A stretch of 64,000 bases of DNA from Rhodospirillales bacterium (GCA_017640505.1 JAEPQO010000002.1:558001-622000), one strand, 5' to 3'; shown: positions 17,619-27,171, counted from the stretch's first letter. Made by a program: numbers and translations. The notes: generated by a model not told the origin, from the letters alone.

Positions 17619-19226
17619 TTACATCCGGAACACGCCGAACGTCGTTTTTTCTATGGGGGCGTTGAGGGCCGCGGACAGCCCCAGGCCCAGAACCGTCCGT
17701 GTATCGGACGGATCGATAATACCGTCATCCCAAAGCCGCGCGCTGGCATAATAAGGATGCCCCTGATGCTCGTACTGCTTCAGGATCGGGTCCATGAAGG
17801 CGTCCTTGTCCTTCTTCGGCCACTTCTTGCCGCGCGCCTTCATGCCGTCTTCGCGCACCGTCGCCAGCACGTTGGCCGCCTGCTCGCCGCCCATCACGGA
17901 AATCCGCGAATTGGGCCACAGCCACAGGAACCGGGGCGAATAGGCCCGCCCGCACATGGAATAGTTACCGGCCCCGAAACTGCCGCCGATGACGACGGTG
18001 AACTTCGGCACGTTGGCGCAGGCGACCGCGGTCACCATCTTGGCGCCGTCCTTGGCGATGCCACCCTGCTCGTACTTCTTGCCGACCATGAATCCGGAAA
18101 TGTTCTGCAGGAATACCAGCGGAATGCCGCGCTGTGCGCACAGCTCGATAAAGTGGGCGCCCTTGAGCGCGCTCTCGGAGAAAAGGATACCGTTGTTGGC
18201 GACGATGCCGACCGGGTAACCGTGAATGCGGGCAAAGCCGGTCACCAGGGTTTCACCGTAAAGCTTCTTGAACTCGTCGAACTCCGAGCCGTCGACGATC
18301 CGCGCGATGACTTCCCGCACATCGAACGGCTTCCTGAGGTCCACCGGCGCGATCCCGGCCAGTTCCGCCGGATCGTAAACCGGATCGGCCGGCGTACGCA
18401 GATCGATGTTCGGTTTCTTGACCCGGTTCAGGTTACGGATCGCCTGACGCGCCAGTTGCAGCGCATGCAGGTCGTCCCGCGCGATATGATCGGTGACGCC
18501 GGAAATCTTGGAATGCACCTGTGCACCGCCCAGGTCTTCGGCAGACACTTCCTCGCCGGTTGCCGCCTTCACCAGCGGCGGACCGCCCAGAAAGATCGTG
18601 CCCTGCCCCTCGACGATGATGCTCTCGTCGCACATGGCGGGCACATAGGCACCGCCCGCCGTGCACGATCCCATCACGACGGCGATCTGCGGAATGCCCG
18701 CCGCCGACATGTTGGCCTGGTTGAAGAAGATGCGGCCGAAGTGCTCTTTGTCGGGGAACACCTCGTCCTGTCGCGGCAGGAACGCGCCGCCGCTGTCGAC
18801 CAGGTAAATGCACGGCAGGTTGTTTTCGCGTGCCACTTCCTGCGCCCGCAAATGTTTCTTCACCGTCAGCGGGTAATAGGTACCGCCCTTCACAGTCGCA
18901 TCGTTGGCGACGATGACGCATTCGACGCCTTCGACGGGACCGATGCCGGTGATGATGCCCGCCGCGGGCACGTCGTCGTCGTAAACGCCATAGGCCGCGA
19001 ACTGGGACAGTTCCAGGAACGGTGCACCCGGATCGATCAGGTTGCGGATGCGTTCGCGCACCGGCAGCTTGCCGCGCGCCTCGTGCTTTTCACGCGCCGT
19101 CCTGCCGCCGCCTTCCTTGATCGTGGCCAGCTTTTCGGCCAGATCGCCAAGCAGGTCCTCGACCGCCGCCGCATTGGCCTGGAACGCGTCGCCTCTGGTG
19201 TCGATGCCGGACCGGATCACGCTCAT
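17619..19226 (-). CDS. mccB: Methylcrotonoyl-CoA carboxylase beta subunit (carboxyltransferase)
   Basis: The carboxyltransferase subunit, 535 residues, transferring CO2 from biotin to 3-methylcrotonyl-CoA. It has the two-half crotonase-like fold: [22 protein letters not shown] near residue 40, [53 protein letters not shown] and [17 protein letters not shown] in the first half; [27 protein letters not shown] and [20 protein letters not shown] in the second. These are the signatures of MCC beta rather than PCC beta. It heads the mccB-hydratase-mccA-mvaB block. Confidence 0.95.
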   Translation of the reverse strand: MSVIRSGIDTRGDAFQANAAAVEDLLGDLAEKLATIKEGGGRTAREKHEARGKLPVRERIRNLIDPGAPFLELSQFAAYGVYDDDVPAAGIITGIGPVEGVECVIVANDATVKGGTYYPLTVKKHLRAQEVARENNLPCIYLVDSGGAFLPRQDEVFPDKEHFGRIFFNQANMSAAGIPQIAVVMGSCTAGGAYVPAMCDESIIVEGQGTIFLGGPPLVKAATGEEVSAEDLGGAQVHSKISGVTDHIARDDLHALQLARQAIRNLNRVKKPNIDLRTPADPVYDPAELAGIAPVDLRKPFDVREVIARIVDGSEFDEFKKLYGETLVTGFARIHGYPVGIVANNGILFSESALKGAHFIELCAQRGIPLVFLQNISGFMVGKKYEQGGIAKDGAKMVTAVACANVPKFTVVIGGSFGAGNYSMCGRAYSPRFLWLWPNSRISVMGGEQAANVLATVREDGMKARGKKWPKKDKDAFMDPILKQYEHQGHPYYASARLWDDGIIDPSDTRTVLGLGLSAALNAPIEKTTFGVFRM

Positions 19227-19264
19227 GCTCGTCTATCCCTTCGTACTGGCCCCAAATACAGGCG

Positions 19265-19678
19265 TCAGCCGTCCTTGCGCGCTTTTTCGCCGACCGGCCC
19301 GCCGGCTTCCTTCCACGCCTTGAAGCCGTCGGCGAACTGCACGACGTTCTCCATGCCCATGTCCTTCAGCGTCTTCGCCGTCAGCGCCGAACGCCACGCC
19401 GCCGCGCAGTAAAGCACGTACGTCTTGTTGTCGTCGCCAAGCGCTTCCTTGAAATACGGGCTGCCCGGATCAAACCAGAATTCGGCCATGCCGCGCGGCA
19501 CGTGATAGGCGCCGGGAATCATGCCGTCCCGTTCCAGTTCGCGGATATCGCGCACGTCGACGAACATCAGGCTGTCGTCGCCATGCCGGGCAATGGCGTC
19601 TTCAAGCGAAATCGTCTCAATCTCCGCTTCGGCCTCGGCGACCAGATCCTGAATGCCTTTCTTGAATTTCTTCGTCAT
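19265..19678 (-). CDS. Rhodanese-like domain protein
   Basis: A 137-residue single-domain rhodanese. The active-site loop is LYCAAAWRSAL, with Cys91 positioned for persulfide chemistry and an Arg five residues on. FVDVRDIRELERDGMIPGAYHVPRG is the conserved CH2A/B region. It has no export signal. It is inside the catabolic gene series between a DsbA-fold isomerase and mccB, 38 bases from the latter, and is probably cotranscribed; its sulfur acceptor is unknown. Confidence 0.88.
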   Translation of the reverse strand: MTKKFKKGIQDLVAEAEAEIETISLEDAIARHGDDSLMFVDVRDIRELERDGMIPGAYHVPRGMAEFWFDPGSPYFKEALGDDNKTYVLYCAAAWRSALTAKTLKDMGMENVVQFADGFKAWKEAGGPVGEKARKDG

Positions 19679-19702
19679 GTCTCTTCCCGATCGTTGTCGT
19701 TG

Positions 19703-20305
19703 TTACCAGCCGCCGGACTTGAGCCAGCGTTTCACCATCCACAGCCTGTCGGCACCCCAGAAACCTTCACCGTCGACGATGAAGAACGGCGAGCCGAACA
19801 CGCCTTTGTCGATGGCGGCAGCCGTCTCGTCCTTGAGGCGCTGCTTGATGGCCTCGTCATCCAGGGCCGCCATCACCTCATCTTCGGCAAAACCCTGTCG
19901 CGCCGCAATGGCGGCGACGGCGTCCTTGGATGAAATATCCTCGCCCTTACCGAAATACGTTTCCAGGCAGTCCCATGCGAACGCCTTGGCTTTCGCCGGG
20001 TCCTGATCGTGGATCCAGTAAAACGCACGCGACGGCGCAATGGCAGCGAACGGGAACTTGTCCGGCATCGACCAGTTCAGTTCCTGAAAGCGCGCCAGCC
20101 TTGCCCAGTCGTTCTTCACGTAATCGCTTTTGACCGGATATTCCGTCAGCGGTTGCGCGCCGGTATTCTTCATCGCCGCACCCAGCATGTACGGCTTCCA
20201 GACGCATTCGCGCCCAAAGCCCTCGACCAGCCGGTCGATCTGCTGCGCCGCGAAGTACGCATACGGCGATGAAAAATCGAAATAGAACTCAACGGGGTTT
20301 GGCAT
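19703..20305 (-). CDS. 2-hydroxychromene-2-carboxylate isomerase family protein (DsbA fold)
   Basis: A 200-residue thioredoxin-fold protein of the kappa-class GST/HCCA isomerase family. It starts with VEFYFDFSSPYAYFAAQQID, where the Ser pair at 12-13 replaces the Cys of DsbA and is the catalytic position in the family, and ends with GVFGSPFFIVDGEGFWGADRL, the cis-Pro region. In a gene series for branched-chain acid catabolism the real substrate is probably not a hydroxychromene; a glutathione-dependent isomerisation or CoA-ester role is inference only. Confidence 0.85.
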   Translation of the reverse strand: MPNPVEFYFDFSSPYAYFAAQQIDRLVEGFGRECVWKPYMLGAAMKNTGAQPLTEYPVKSDYVKNDWARLARFQELNWSMPDKFPFAAIAPSRAFYWIHDQDPAKAKAFAWDCLETYFGKGEDISSKDAVAAIAARQGFAEDEVMAALDDEAIKQRLKDETAAAIDKGVFGSPFFIVDGEGFWGADRLWMVKRWLKSGGW

Positions 20306-20329
20306 TCTCGATCCTCACTCGGTTTGTTC

Positions 20330-20429
20330 CCCCTCACCCGGCTCGCTTTGCTCGCCAGCCTCTCCCCAGGGAGAGGGGCCTTGCCACGAGAGTCCCTTCT
20401 CCCTTGGGAGAAGGACAGGATGAGGGGCT
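20330..20429. repeat. Intergenic palindromic repeat of the CTCTCC family
   Basis: CCCTCACCCGGC at the left and GACAGGATGAGGGG at the right frame inner hairpins (CCTCTCCCCAGGGAGAGG and CTTCTCCCTTGGGAGAAG). It is related to the elements at 10884-11038. It fills the gap between the acyl-CoA dehydrogenase and the isomerase gene and may terminate or attenuate the leucine transcript. Confidence 0.7.
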
Positions 20430-20437
20430 CTTTTGTT

Positions 20438-21574
20438 TCAACTCTCACCCAGCGCGCGGGCGATGACCATGCGCTGCACGTCCGACGTGCCCTCGTAAAT
20501 CTGGCAAACGCGGACGTCGCGATAGATCCGCTCGACCGGGAAATCCTCGACATAACCGTAACCGCCGAGCGTCTGGATCGCGCCGGAACAGACGCGCTCC
20601 GCCATTTCGGAGGCGAACAGCTTGGCCATCGAGGCTTCCCTAAGGCACGGCTCACGCGCTTCGCGCAAACGTGCCGCGTTCAGGTACATCAACCGTGCCG
20701 CCTCGACCTGCGTCGCGAGATCGGCGAGGCGATGACCGACCGCCTGATGATCCATAATCGGCTTGCCGAAGCTTTTGCGTTCCTTGGCGTACTCGACCGC
20801 GAAGTCGAGTGCGGCACGCGCCATGCCGACCGCCTGTGCGGCGATGCCGATGCGCCCGCCTTCCAGGTTGGAAAGCGCGATGCGGTATCCCTGCCCCTCT
20901 TCGCCCAGCAGATGATCGGGCGTCAGGCGGCAGTCGTTGAAGGTGATCTGCGCCGTATCGGAACAGCGCTGGCCCATCTTCTTTTCGATGCCGGTCACCT
21001 CGTAACCATCCGTTTCCGACGGCACGACGAATGCCGAGATACCCTTGCGGCCCGCGTCCGGATCGGTGACGGCAAAAACCACCGCGATATCGCAATGCTT
21101 GCCGGACGTGATGAACTGCTTGGTGCCGTTGAGCACGAAGTGATTGCCGTCCCGCACGGCACGGGTGCGGATCGCGGCGGCGTCCGATCCGGCTTCGGGC
21201 TCCGTCAGCGCGAATGCACCCAGCATCTTTCCTTCGGCGAGCGGGCGAAGGTATTTTTCCTTGAGCGCGTCGGAGCCGAAATCGTTGATCGGCTTCTGTC
21301 CGACGCCGTTGTGCACGCTCATGATGGTCGAGACCGCGCCGTCGCCCGACGCGATTTCCTCCATCGCCAGCGCATGCGCGATCATGCCGGTATCCGAGCC
21401 GCCCCATTCTTCCGGCGTCAGCATCCCTAAGAACCCGAGCGCGCCCATCTCGGCCAGCTCATCCTTGGGAAACGCGCCCGTGCGGTCCCGCTCGGCGGCA
21501 CCCGGGGCCAGCCGCTCGCGGGCGAAATCCCGGGCGGTCTCCATAATCATGCGCTGCTCGTCGGTCAGGTGCAT
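20438..21574 (-). CDS. Acyl-CoA dehydrogenase, short-chain type
   Basis: A 378-residue flavoenzyme forming enoyl-CoA. The FAD and substrate motifs [17 protein letters not shown] and [20 protein letters not shown] are present, and the catalytic Glu is in [19 protein letters not shown] near the C-terminus, the usual position for butyryl- and 2-methyl-branched-chain dehydrogenases and unlike the isovaleryl enzyme at 25053. This makes an isobutyryl- or 2-methylbutyryl-CoA role attractive given the locus, but butyryl-CoA cannot be excluded. Confidence 0.9.
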   Translation of the reverse strand: MHLTDEQRMIMETARDFARERLAPGAAERDRTGAFPKDELAEMGALGFLGMLTPEEWGGSDTGMIAHALAMEEIASGDGAVSTIMSVHNGVGQKPINDFGSDALKEKYLRPLAEGKMLGAFALTEPEAGSDAAAIRTRAVRDGNHFVLNGTKQFITSGKHCDIAVVFAVTDPDAGRKGISAFVVPSETDGYEVTGIEKKMGQRCSDTAQITFNDCRLTPDHLLGEEGQGYRIALSNLEGGRIGIAAQAVGMARAALDFAVEYAKERKSFGKPIMDHQAVGHRLADLATQVEAARLMYLNAARLREAREPCLREASMAKLFASEMAERVCSGAIQTLGGYGYVEDFPVERIYRDVRVCQIYEGTSDVQRMVIARALGES

Positions 21575-21594
21575 TTACCTCTACTACCTTCCTT

Positions 21595-21684
21595 CGTCGT
21601 CCTGAACTTGGTTCAGGACCCATACAATCCTGGCGCCATCGTCGCTTGTGACTATGGACCCTGAACCGAGTTCAGGGTGACGAC
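21595..21684. repeat. Composite inverted-repeat element (copy 2)
   Basis: Left arm CGTCGTCCTGAACTTGG, itself containing the small palindrome CTGAACTTGGTTCAGG, and right arm ending GAGTTCAGGGTGACGAC are near reverse complements around a 40-bp centre. The arms match those of the element at 11057-11197. It separates the dehydrogenase from the DUF3291 gene. Confidence 0.72.
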
Positions 21685-21696
21685 CATGTATATTCA

Positions 21697-22161
21697 TCAC
21701 GCCACCGCCTCTTCGGCGCCCGGCGCATCGAACGGTTTCTTGAATGTAAAGGCATGCGGCGTCGGCCCATGTTCGCGCAGGTGCTCAAGGCGCGCTTTCG
21801 CTTCTACCAGCGTCGGCTCGGTACCGGCTTCGACCCACCACAGAACGTTATAAGCCTCCTTCATCGCCTCGAACCATTCGCGGCGCCGCGCCATCACCGC
21901 CGTATGCGCGGAGTGATAGACAAACTCAAACAGGTGGTCCGTGCTTTCCCACACCGACATGTTGACGATGATCTTCGGGTCGTCGAAGACCTGGATATCG
22001 GTGGCGTTCCCGCTTTCGTCCTTCAGGCGCCACAGGAACCCGGGCGAGCGTTCGGCGAGTGCGTTGATGCGGTCCAGTTCGGCGACGAACGGCGCCATGA
22101 TCTCGGAGTCCATCTCTCCGAGACCCTGCGCGATATTCAGTTGGGCGATATGATATGTCAT
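21697..22161 (-). CDS. DUF3291 domain-containing protein
   Basis: A 154-residue protein of the DUF3291 family, a ferredoxin-like monooxygenase-related fold of unknown reaction. Recognisable blocks are YHIAQLNIAQGLGEMDSEIMAPFVAELDRINALAERSPGFLWRL and VNMSVWESTDHLFEFVYHSAHTAVMARRREWF. No signal peptide. It lies four bases after the SDR gene, so the two are probably cotranslated. Whether it oxidises a CoA-ester-related compound is unknown. Confidence 0.85.
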   Translation of the reverse strand: MTYHIAQLNIAQGLGEMDSEIMAPFVAELDRINALAERSPGFLWRLKDESGNATDIQVFDDPKIIVNMSVWESTDHLFEFVYHSAHTAVMARRREWFEAMKEAYNVLWWVEAGTEPTLVEAKARLEHLREHGPTPHAFTFKKPFDAPGAEEAVA

Positions 22162-22165
22162 CTGC

Positions 22166-22849
22166 TCACCACGGTAGCGGCGTGCCGTCGTAATTGAAGA
22201 ACTTGCCGGTGTCGGCGAAGCTCAGCTTTTCTATGGAAGCGCGAAGATGGGTGATGCTCTCGGTCGGCGTCAGCGTGGCACTCGGACCGCCCATGTCGGT
22301 CTGGACCCAGCCGGGATGGAACATCACCACGCCGACGCCGGTCTCGGCGATCTCCTGCGCGTAGCACGCCATCACCATGTTGAGTGCCGTCTTCGACGAA
22401 CGGTAGATGTATTCGCTCGGCCCCGAGCCCTGCTCGATCGACGCCATGATCGACGAGATATTGACGATCAGCTTGCGCTCGCCGGCCTGCACGTTCGGCA
22501 GCAACGCGCGCGCCGTGAACAGCGGCGCCATTGCATTCGTCTGCATGACCGGCGTCCAGTCGGCCATCGTCACGTCGGCCGCCTTGACCGGCTTCGGGCC
22601 GTAAACGCCCGCGTTATTGATCAGCACGTCAATGGGACGGCCGTCGAGGTCCTTGACGAAGCGGTCGAGCGACGGCTCGGACAGCACGTCAAGACCGTAA
22701 ACCGCAATGTCGCCGTCGATGGTGCCGAGTTCCCCGACGCCGATGGGGTTGCGGCAGGTCGCGATGACGGACCAGCCGTCCGCCGCGTACTGTTTGGCGA
22801 ATTCCAGCCCGAGGCCGCGGTTGGCACCGGTAATCAAAACTGTCGGCAA
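22166..22849 (-). CDS. SDR family oxidoreductase
   Basis: A 227-residue short-chain dehydrogenase, CsgA/sniffer-like. The Rossmann nucleotide loop is TGANRGLGLEFAKQYA at 7-22, NNAGVYG is near residue 80, the catalytic Ser is in VNISSIMASI, and YRSSKTALNMV carries the Tyr-x-x-x-Lys pair. Substrate cannot be told from sequence. It is between the RidA and DUF3291 genes in a same-strand run, with 33 bases to RidA. Confidence 0.9.
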   Translation of the reverse strand: MPTVLITGANRGLGLEFAKQYAADGWSVIATCRNPIGVGELGTIDGDIAVYGLDVLSEPSLDRFVKDLDGRPIDVLINNAGVYGPKPVKAADVTMADWTPVMQTNAMAPLFTARALLPNVQAGERKLIVNISSIMASIEQGSGPSEYIYRSSKTALNMVMACYAQEIAETGVGVVMFHPGWVQTDMGGPSATLTPTESITHLRASIEKLSFADTGKFFNYDGTPLPW

Positions 22850-22882
22850 TGTAACTCTCCCTTGTCGTCTTTTGGTCGTCTT

Positions 22883-23296
22883 TTACGGCAGCTTGTCGAA
22901 GTCTACCTTTCTGCGTGGTGTGATTTTCGCCGTGACCTGGATCTCGACCTTCATCCGCGGGTCAATCAGTCCGGCGACAATGGCCGTCGCCGCCGGACGG
23001 ATATCGCCGAAGACTTCGCCCAGCACAGCGCCCACGGCGGGCCAGTCATCCGCATTCACCACGATATAGTTCGCACGGACGACTTCCGCCATGGTGGCCC
23101 CGGCTTCGCTCAACGCGGCCTCGATATTGCGCAGCGTCTGACGCGTCTGCTCGGCCACATCGTCGGCAATCGTTCCGGCCGCATAGTCGAAGCCTGTCGT
23201 CCCTGAAACGAAGACCCACTCGCCGTCGATAACGGCGCGCGAGTAGCCGAATTTCCTTTCCATGTCCGAACCGGACGAGATCAGGCGCCGCGACAT
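22883..23296 (-). CDS. RidA family protein
   Basis: A 137-residue YjgF/RidA/UK114-type protein, whose family hydrolyses reactive enamine/imine intermediates. It contains FGYSRAVIDGEWVFVSGTTGFD, EQTRQTLRNIEAALSEAGATMAEVVRANYIV and the C-terminal PRMKVEIQVTAKI; the usual RidA catalytic Arg of the R-x-M motif appears as the Arg in DPRMKVEI. The true start is the ATG at 23296, overlapping the thiolase stop (TGATG); an apparent longer frame is shadow. Its place in an amino-acid breakdown operon fits imine clearance. Confidence 0.88.
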   Translation of the reverse strand: MSRRLISSGSDMERKFGYSRAVIDGEWVFVSGTTGFDYAAGTIADDVAEQTRQTLRNIEAALSEAGATMAEVVRANYIVVNADDWPAVGAVLGEVFGDIRPAATAIVAGLIDPRMKVEIQVTAKITPRRKVDFDKLP

Positions 23297-24507
23297 CAGC
23301 TGAGTCTTTCGATGGCGACCGCCGTCGCTTCGCCGCCACCGATGCAGAGCGAGGCAACGCCCTTCTTCATGTCGTATTTCTTGAGCGCGTTCATCAACGT
23401 GACAATGATCCGCGCCCCCGACGCACCGACGGGATGACCCAGCGCGCAGGCACCGCCGTGCACGTTGACCTTGTCGTGCGGCAGGTCCAGGTCGCGCATC
23501 GCCGCCATGGCGACGACGGCAAACGCTTCGTTGATCTCGAACAGATCGACCTCGTCCTTTTCCCAGCCGGCCTTGGCCAGCACCTTTTCGATCGAGCCGA
23601 TCGGTGCGGTGGTGAACCACGCCGGTTCCTGTGCGTGGGTCGCGTGGGCGTTGATCTTGGCGAGCGGTGTCAGGCCGCGCTTTTCGGCTTCGGACATGCG
23701 CATCAGCACCAGCGCCGCCGCGCCGTCGGAAATCGACGACGAATTCGCCGGCGTCACCGTGCCGTCTTTTCTGAATGCCGGTTTGAGCTGCGGGATCTTT
23801 TCGATGTTGGCGCTGTGCGGCTGCTCGTCGGTCGTCACCTCGACGTCGCCCTTGCGGGTCGAAACGGTCACCGGCTCGATCTCGCCTTCGAACGTGCCGT
23901 CGTCGATCGCCTTCTTGGCACGGGTCAGGCTTTCGATGGCAAAATTGTCCTGCTGTTCACGCGTGAACTGATAATGCTGCGCCGTGTCCTCGGCGAAGGT
24001 GCCCATCAGACGGCCTTCGTCGTAGGCATCCTCGAGCCCGTCCAGGAACATGTGGTCCTTGACCTGATCGCCGTGACCGAGGCGGTAGCCCTTGCGTGCC
24101 TTCGGCAGGATATAGGGCGCGTTGGTCATGCTCTCCATGCCGCCCGCGACCATCACGTCATGCGCGCCGGCAAGAATGTTGTCATGCGCTAGCATCGTCG
24201 CCTTCATGGCGGACCCGCACATCTTGGACAGTGTCGTACAGCCGGTCGACCATGGCAGGCCGGCGGCGTGCGCCGCCTGCCGCGCCGGCGCCTGCTTCAG
24301 GCCTGCGAACAGGCAGAGGCCCATGACCACATCCTCGATCTCTTCCGGTTTCACGCCCGCGCGCTCCACGGCAGCCCGGATCGCGGCACCGCCGAGTTCG
24401 GGCGCCGACATGTCCGTCAGCGAGCCCTGAAAACCGCCCATCGGGGTGCGCGCCGCACCGACGATCACAATCGGGTCCTTTTCGGCGTTATTTGCGCTTA
24501 AAGTCAT
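23296..24507 (-). CDS. Acetyl-CoA C-acetyltransferase (thiolase)
   Basis: A 403-residue thiolase. The nucleophilic Cys97 is in LSKMCGSAMKA, the second catalytic loop is GGACALGHPVGASGARIIV, and the third has the Cys in GVASLCIGGGEATAVAIER. The NINEAFA-like motif is FEINEAFAVVAM. In this locus it would split acetoacetyl-CoA or a 2-methylacetoacetyl-CoA intermediate. It overlaps the RidA start by one base and follows the small membrane protein gene. Confidence 0.93.
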   Translation of the reverse strand: MTLSANNAEKDPIVIVGAARTPMGGFQGSLTDMSAPELGGAAIRAAVERAGVKPEEIEDVVMGLCLFAGLKQAPARQAAHAAGLPWSTGCTTLSKMCGSAMKATMLAHDNILAGAHDVMVAGGMESMTNAPYILPKARKGYRLGHGDQVKDHMFLDGLEDAYDEGRLMGTFAEDTAQHYQFTREQQDNFAIESLTRAKKAIDDGTFEGEIEPVTVSTRKGDVEVTTDEQPHSANIEKIPQLKPAFRKDGTVTPANSSSISDGAAALVLMRMSEAEKRGLTPLAKINAHATHAQEPAWFTTAPIGSIEKVLAKAGWEKDEVDLFEINEAFAVVAMAAMRDLDLPHDKVNVHGGACALGHPVGASGARIIVTLMNALKKYDMKKGVASLCIGGGEATAVAIERLS

Positions 24508-24562
24508 TAACGTTACTCCTCACATCCGGAATTCATGCAGTTTCATGCAGGTGTTTGCAGCT

Positions 24563-25051
24563 TTAGTAGATCAGGTTCCAGGCCGTCACCGACCAGAACA
24601 CGAGATAAAGCATCACGACGACGCGGGCCGCCCACCCCCACTTCATCTCTTCGGCCAGCGCCGCCGAGCGCCACACCGTAATCACGGACCAGCTGCCGAA
24701 AACGAACATCACCCCGCCGATCGCATACATGATGAAACGCGCCGCGGTCATCGATTCAGCGACCCTTTCGGGGTCGATCGTCAGCCCCGCGACAACGCCG
24801 ATGACCAGCGTGCCGACGGCGAACGCGAGGACGATCCCGTGGCCGAAAAAGAACCCGCCCCAGAACGCGATCCACAACGGCAGCTTGCCCTGTAAGCCCC
24901 TGAGCCAAAAGGGGCCGTCGGGATGCGGGCCTTCAAATCCATGCGGGCCCTTGCCGTGTTCCGGCACCTTCTGCACGCCCATCCGGCGCGCCGTCCCGTA
25001 GACGTCGATAAAAACAGGTCCGTGATCGCCGCCGCCGGAATGATCCGCCAT
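24563..25051 (-). CDS. Small multi-pass membrane protein of unknown function
   Basis: A 162-residue protein I do not recognise. The first 60 residues are soluble and rich in Gly, His and Pro (HSGGGDHGPVFIDVYGTARRMG, HGKGPHGFEGPHPDGPF); three membrane segments follow (LWIAFWGGFFFGHGIVLAFAVGTLVIGVV, ARFIMYAIGGVMFVFGSWSVI, RVVVMLYLVFWSVTAWNLI). Two bases separate it from the ivd gene, so it is cotranscribed with the first enzyme of leucine breakdown. The His-rich tail suggests metal or lipid contact; that is inference. Confidence 0.75.
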   Translation of the reverse strand: MADHSGGGDHGPVFIDVYGTARRMGVQKVPEHGKGPHGFEGPHPDGPFWLRGLQGKLPLWIAFWGGFFFGHGIVLAFAVGTLVIGVVAGLTIDPERVAESMTAARFIMYAIGGVMFVFGSWSVITVWRSAALAEEMKWGWAARVVVMLYLVFWSVTAWNLIY

Positions 25052-25052
25052 G

Positions 25053-26225
25053 TCAGGCCGTCTCCTCGAACAGTTCGCGGCCGATCAGCCAGCGCCGGAT
25101 TTCAGACGTGCCGGCGCCGATCTCGTAGAGCTTGGCATCGCGCAACAGACGCCCGGTCGGCGTCTCGTTGATATAGCCCATGCCGCCTAGGCACTGGATG
25201 GCCTCGAGTGCCATCCACGTCGCCTTCTCGGCGGCGTAAAGGATGGCACCGGCTGCATCTTTACGTGTCGTGCGGCCGCGGTCGCAGGCCTTGGCCACCG
25301 CGTAAACATAGGCTTTGGCCGCGTTCATGGTGGTGTACATGTCCGCCAGTTTGCCCTGCATCAGCTGGAACTCGCCGATGGATTTGCCGAACTGCTTGCG
25401 GTCGTGCAGGTACGGCACGACGATATCCATGCACGCCTGCATGATACCGATCGGCCCCGCCGCGAGCACCGCGCGCTCGTAATCCAGCCCGCTCATCAGC
25501 ACGTTCACGCCCTTGCCTTCGCCGCCAAGGACGTTCTCCGCCGGCACCTCGACGTCTTCGAACACCAGCTCGCACGTGTTGGACCCGCGCATCCCGAGCT
25601 TGTCCAGTTTCTGCGCCTGGGAGAACCCCTTGAAAGCGCGCTCGACCAGAAACGCCGTGATGCCGCGCGGCCCGGCATTCATATCCGTCTTGGCATAGAT
25701 CACATAGGTGTCAGCATCGGGTCCATTGGTGATCCACATCTTGTTGCCGTTGAGCACGTAGCGGTCGCCCTTCTTCTCGGCGCGCAGTTGCATGCCGACG
25801 ACATCCGAACCGGCAGCGGGCTCGCTCATGGCGAGCGCACCGACATGCTCGCCGGTAATCAGTTGCGGCAGGTAACGCTCCTTCTGGTCTTGCGTGCCAT
25901 TTCGCCTGATCTGGTTGACGCAAAGATTGGAGTGCGCACCGTAGCTGAGCCCGACCGACGCTGACGCGCGGCTGATTTCTTCCATCGCCACGCAGTGCTC
26001 GAGATACCCCATGCCGGCACCGCCGAACTCGTCCTCGACGGTGATTCCAAGAAGACCCATGTCCCCCATTTTCCGCCACAGGTCTTTCGGGAAATCGTTG
26101 TCGCGATCGATGTCGGCCGCGCGCGGCGCAATTTCGTCGAAGGCGAAGCCGCTCACCGACTGGCGCAGCATGTCTGCATCTTCGCCGAGGTCGAAATCGA
26201 GCGTGGGATATTCGTTGGGAATCAT
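25053..26225 (-). CDS. ivd: Isovaleryl-CoA dehydrogenase
   Basis: Oxidises isovaleryl-CoA to 3-methylcrotonyl-CoA, the committed step of leucine catabolism. The 390-residue flavoenzyme has [14 protein letters not shown] and [23 protein letters not shown]. The catalytic Glu is in [16 protein letters not shown] (Glu250), the position used by isovaleryl-CoA dehydrogenases, while the usual C-terminal site reads [11 protein letters not shown] with Gly in place of Glu. This separates it from the dehydrogenase at 20438. It is first in the long catabolic run, 60 bases from a predicted LiuR operator. Confidence 0.95.
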   Translation of the reverse strand: MIPNEYPTLDFDLGEDADMLRQSVSGFAFDEIAPRAADIDRDNDFPKDLWRKMGDMGLLGITVEDEFGGAGMGYLEHCVAMEEISRASASVGLSYGAHSNLCVNQIRRNGTQDQKERYLPQLITGEHVGALAMSEPAAGSDVVGMQLRAEKKGDRYVLNGNKMWITNGPDADTYVIYAKTDMNAGPRGITAFLVERAFKGFSQAQKLDKLGMRGSNTCELVFEDVEVPAENVLGGEGKGVNVLMSGLDYERAVLAAGPIGIMQACMDIVVPYLHDRKQFGKSIGEFQLMQGKLADMYTTMNAAKAYVYAVAKACDRGRTTRKDAAGAILYAAEKATWMALEAIQCLGGMGYINETPTGRLLRDAKLYEIGAGTSEIRRWLIGRELFEETA

Positions 26226-26277
26226 GTTCTGTTTCCGTCCCTGTTTGATTTTCTACAGGTAATTATGTTGCGGCGGA

Positions 26278-26306
26278 ATACTAGTTTACGTTTACGTTAA
26301 CGTCAA
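26278..26306 (-). promoter_or_regulatory. Predicted LiuR-controlled promoter of the ivd operon
   Basis: On the minus strand TTGACG (26301-26306) and TAGTAT (26278-26283) are separated by 17 bases, a plausible sigma-70 promoter. Two overlapping 7-2-7 palindromes fill the spacer and -35: 26285-26300 (TTTACGT-TT-ACGTTAA) and 26291-26306 (TTTACGT-TA-ACGTCAA), each with one mismatch. A MerR-family dimer binding between -35 and -10 is the classic arrangement. The site matches the perfect palindrome upstream of the MerR gene at 28922. Confidence 0.75.
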
Positions 26307-26343
26307 TTATGCATCCGGTCGCCGCGGTCCGCTTCGGCAGGTT

Positions 26344-27171
26344 TCACTGTAGGGTAAAAACCAGAGAGAACGCGAGGATTCCAAGCACGCCGCTGATACA
26401 CACCGGCACGAACTTGCCGAAACGACGGCGTCCCGCGGCGTCCAAAATGTGCTTGAGCAACGCGAACCCGGCCGCGAAACCGAACGTGAAGGCAATCAGG
26501 GTGCCCCAGCCCCGGAATCCCGTGACATCCGAACCGGCGATGTAAACACCCAGCAAAGCATACCAATACAGGACGTACCCAAACGGCATTGCCGCAAGCA
26601 CACCCGCAATAAACCTGTGCGCCGGCGCGTCGTTCGGCGCCCCCTGACCGGTATGCAGCAACGTCCATAGCCCCGCATTGGCAGCGTAAAGCACCACGGC
26701 AATCAATGTCCCCGCGACCGCACCTTCTATCGGCGAGCCTGTAACGATATGGTCGGTCAGGGACCGAACGGCGAAATACGGCAGAACGACGAATGCGCTC
26801 AGGGCGGCCAACCCCGCCAGGACGGCACACACGTAGGCGGCCCAGGCACGCTCCGTCAGCAAAACATGCGCAAGGATCGAGAGCGCGATTGCAATATAGC
26901 AAATCAACAGAAACGGCGATCCGCCCTGAACGGCGTTCACCAACGCCGCCATGGGCAAAACGATAAACAGCACGGCCGGCACCGCCGCACCGAACACCGC
27001 ATCCTTGTCGAAGTCCAAGACCGTCATCACCGTCAACCGATGCACTACCTGGCGCAGACGCCCGGCCGGCGTTTCAGCCCCGTTGGCGTGCAATGCTTCG
27101 TGCACCAGCAGCCCGGCAAGCAAAATGGACGCGACACCCATTGCGCTGAGCAATATCGAGATGGTGAGCAT
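26344..27171 (-). CDS. Multi-pass membrane protein of unknown function
   Basis: A 275-residue protein with about eight hydrophobic segments and little else. Not recognised as a known transporter family. The ATG at 27171 is favoured because an AGGGGG lies upstream, while the longer frame needs a TTG. Its segments include ILLSAMGVASILLAGLLVHEAL, AVLFIVLPMAALVNAV, ICYIAIALSILAHVLL, GYVLYWYALLGVYIAG and VPVCISGVLGILAFSLVF. It lies 38 bases after the thioesterase gene and faces the ivd operator, so it is probably the last gene of the MerR operon. Confidence 0.72.
   Translation of the reverse strand: MLTISILLSAMGVASILLAGLLVHEALHANGAETPAGRLRQVVHRLTVMTVLDFDKDAVFGAAVPAVLFIVLPMAALVNAVQGGSPFLLICYIAIALSILAHVLLTERAWAAYVCAVLAGLAALSAFVVLPYFAVRSLTDHIVTGSPIEGAVAGTLIAVVLYAANAGLWTLLHTGQGAPNDAPAHRFIAGVLAAMPFGYVLYWYALLGVYIAGSDVTGFRGWGTLIAFTFGFAAGFALLKHILDAAGRRRFGKFVPVCISGVLGILAFSLVFTLQ

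Noticed and set aside
14558-17665. A 1035-codon open frame on the plus strand
   Set aside because: It runs antisense to mvaB, mccA and the hydratase, whose products match known families throughout. It is an open frame produced by GC-rich codon use.
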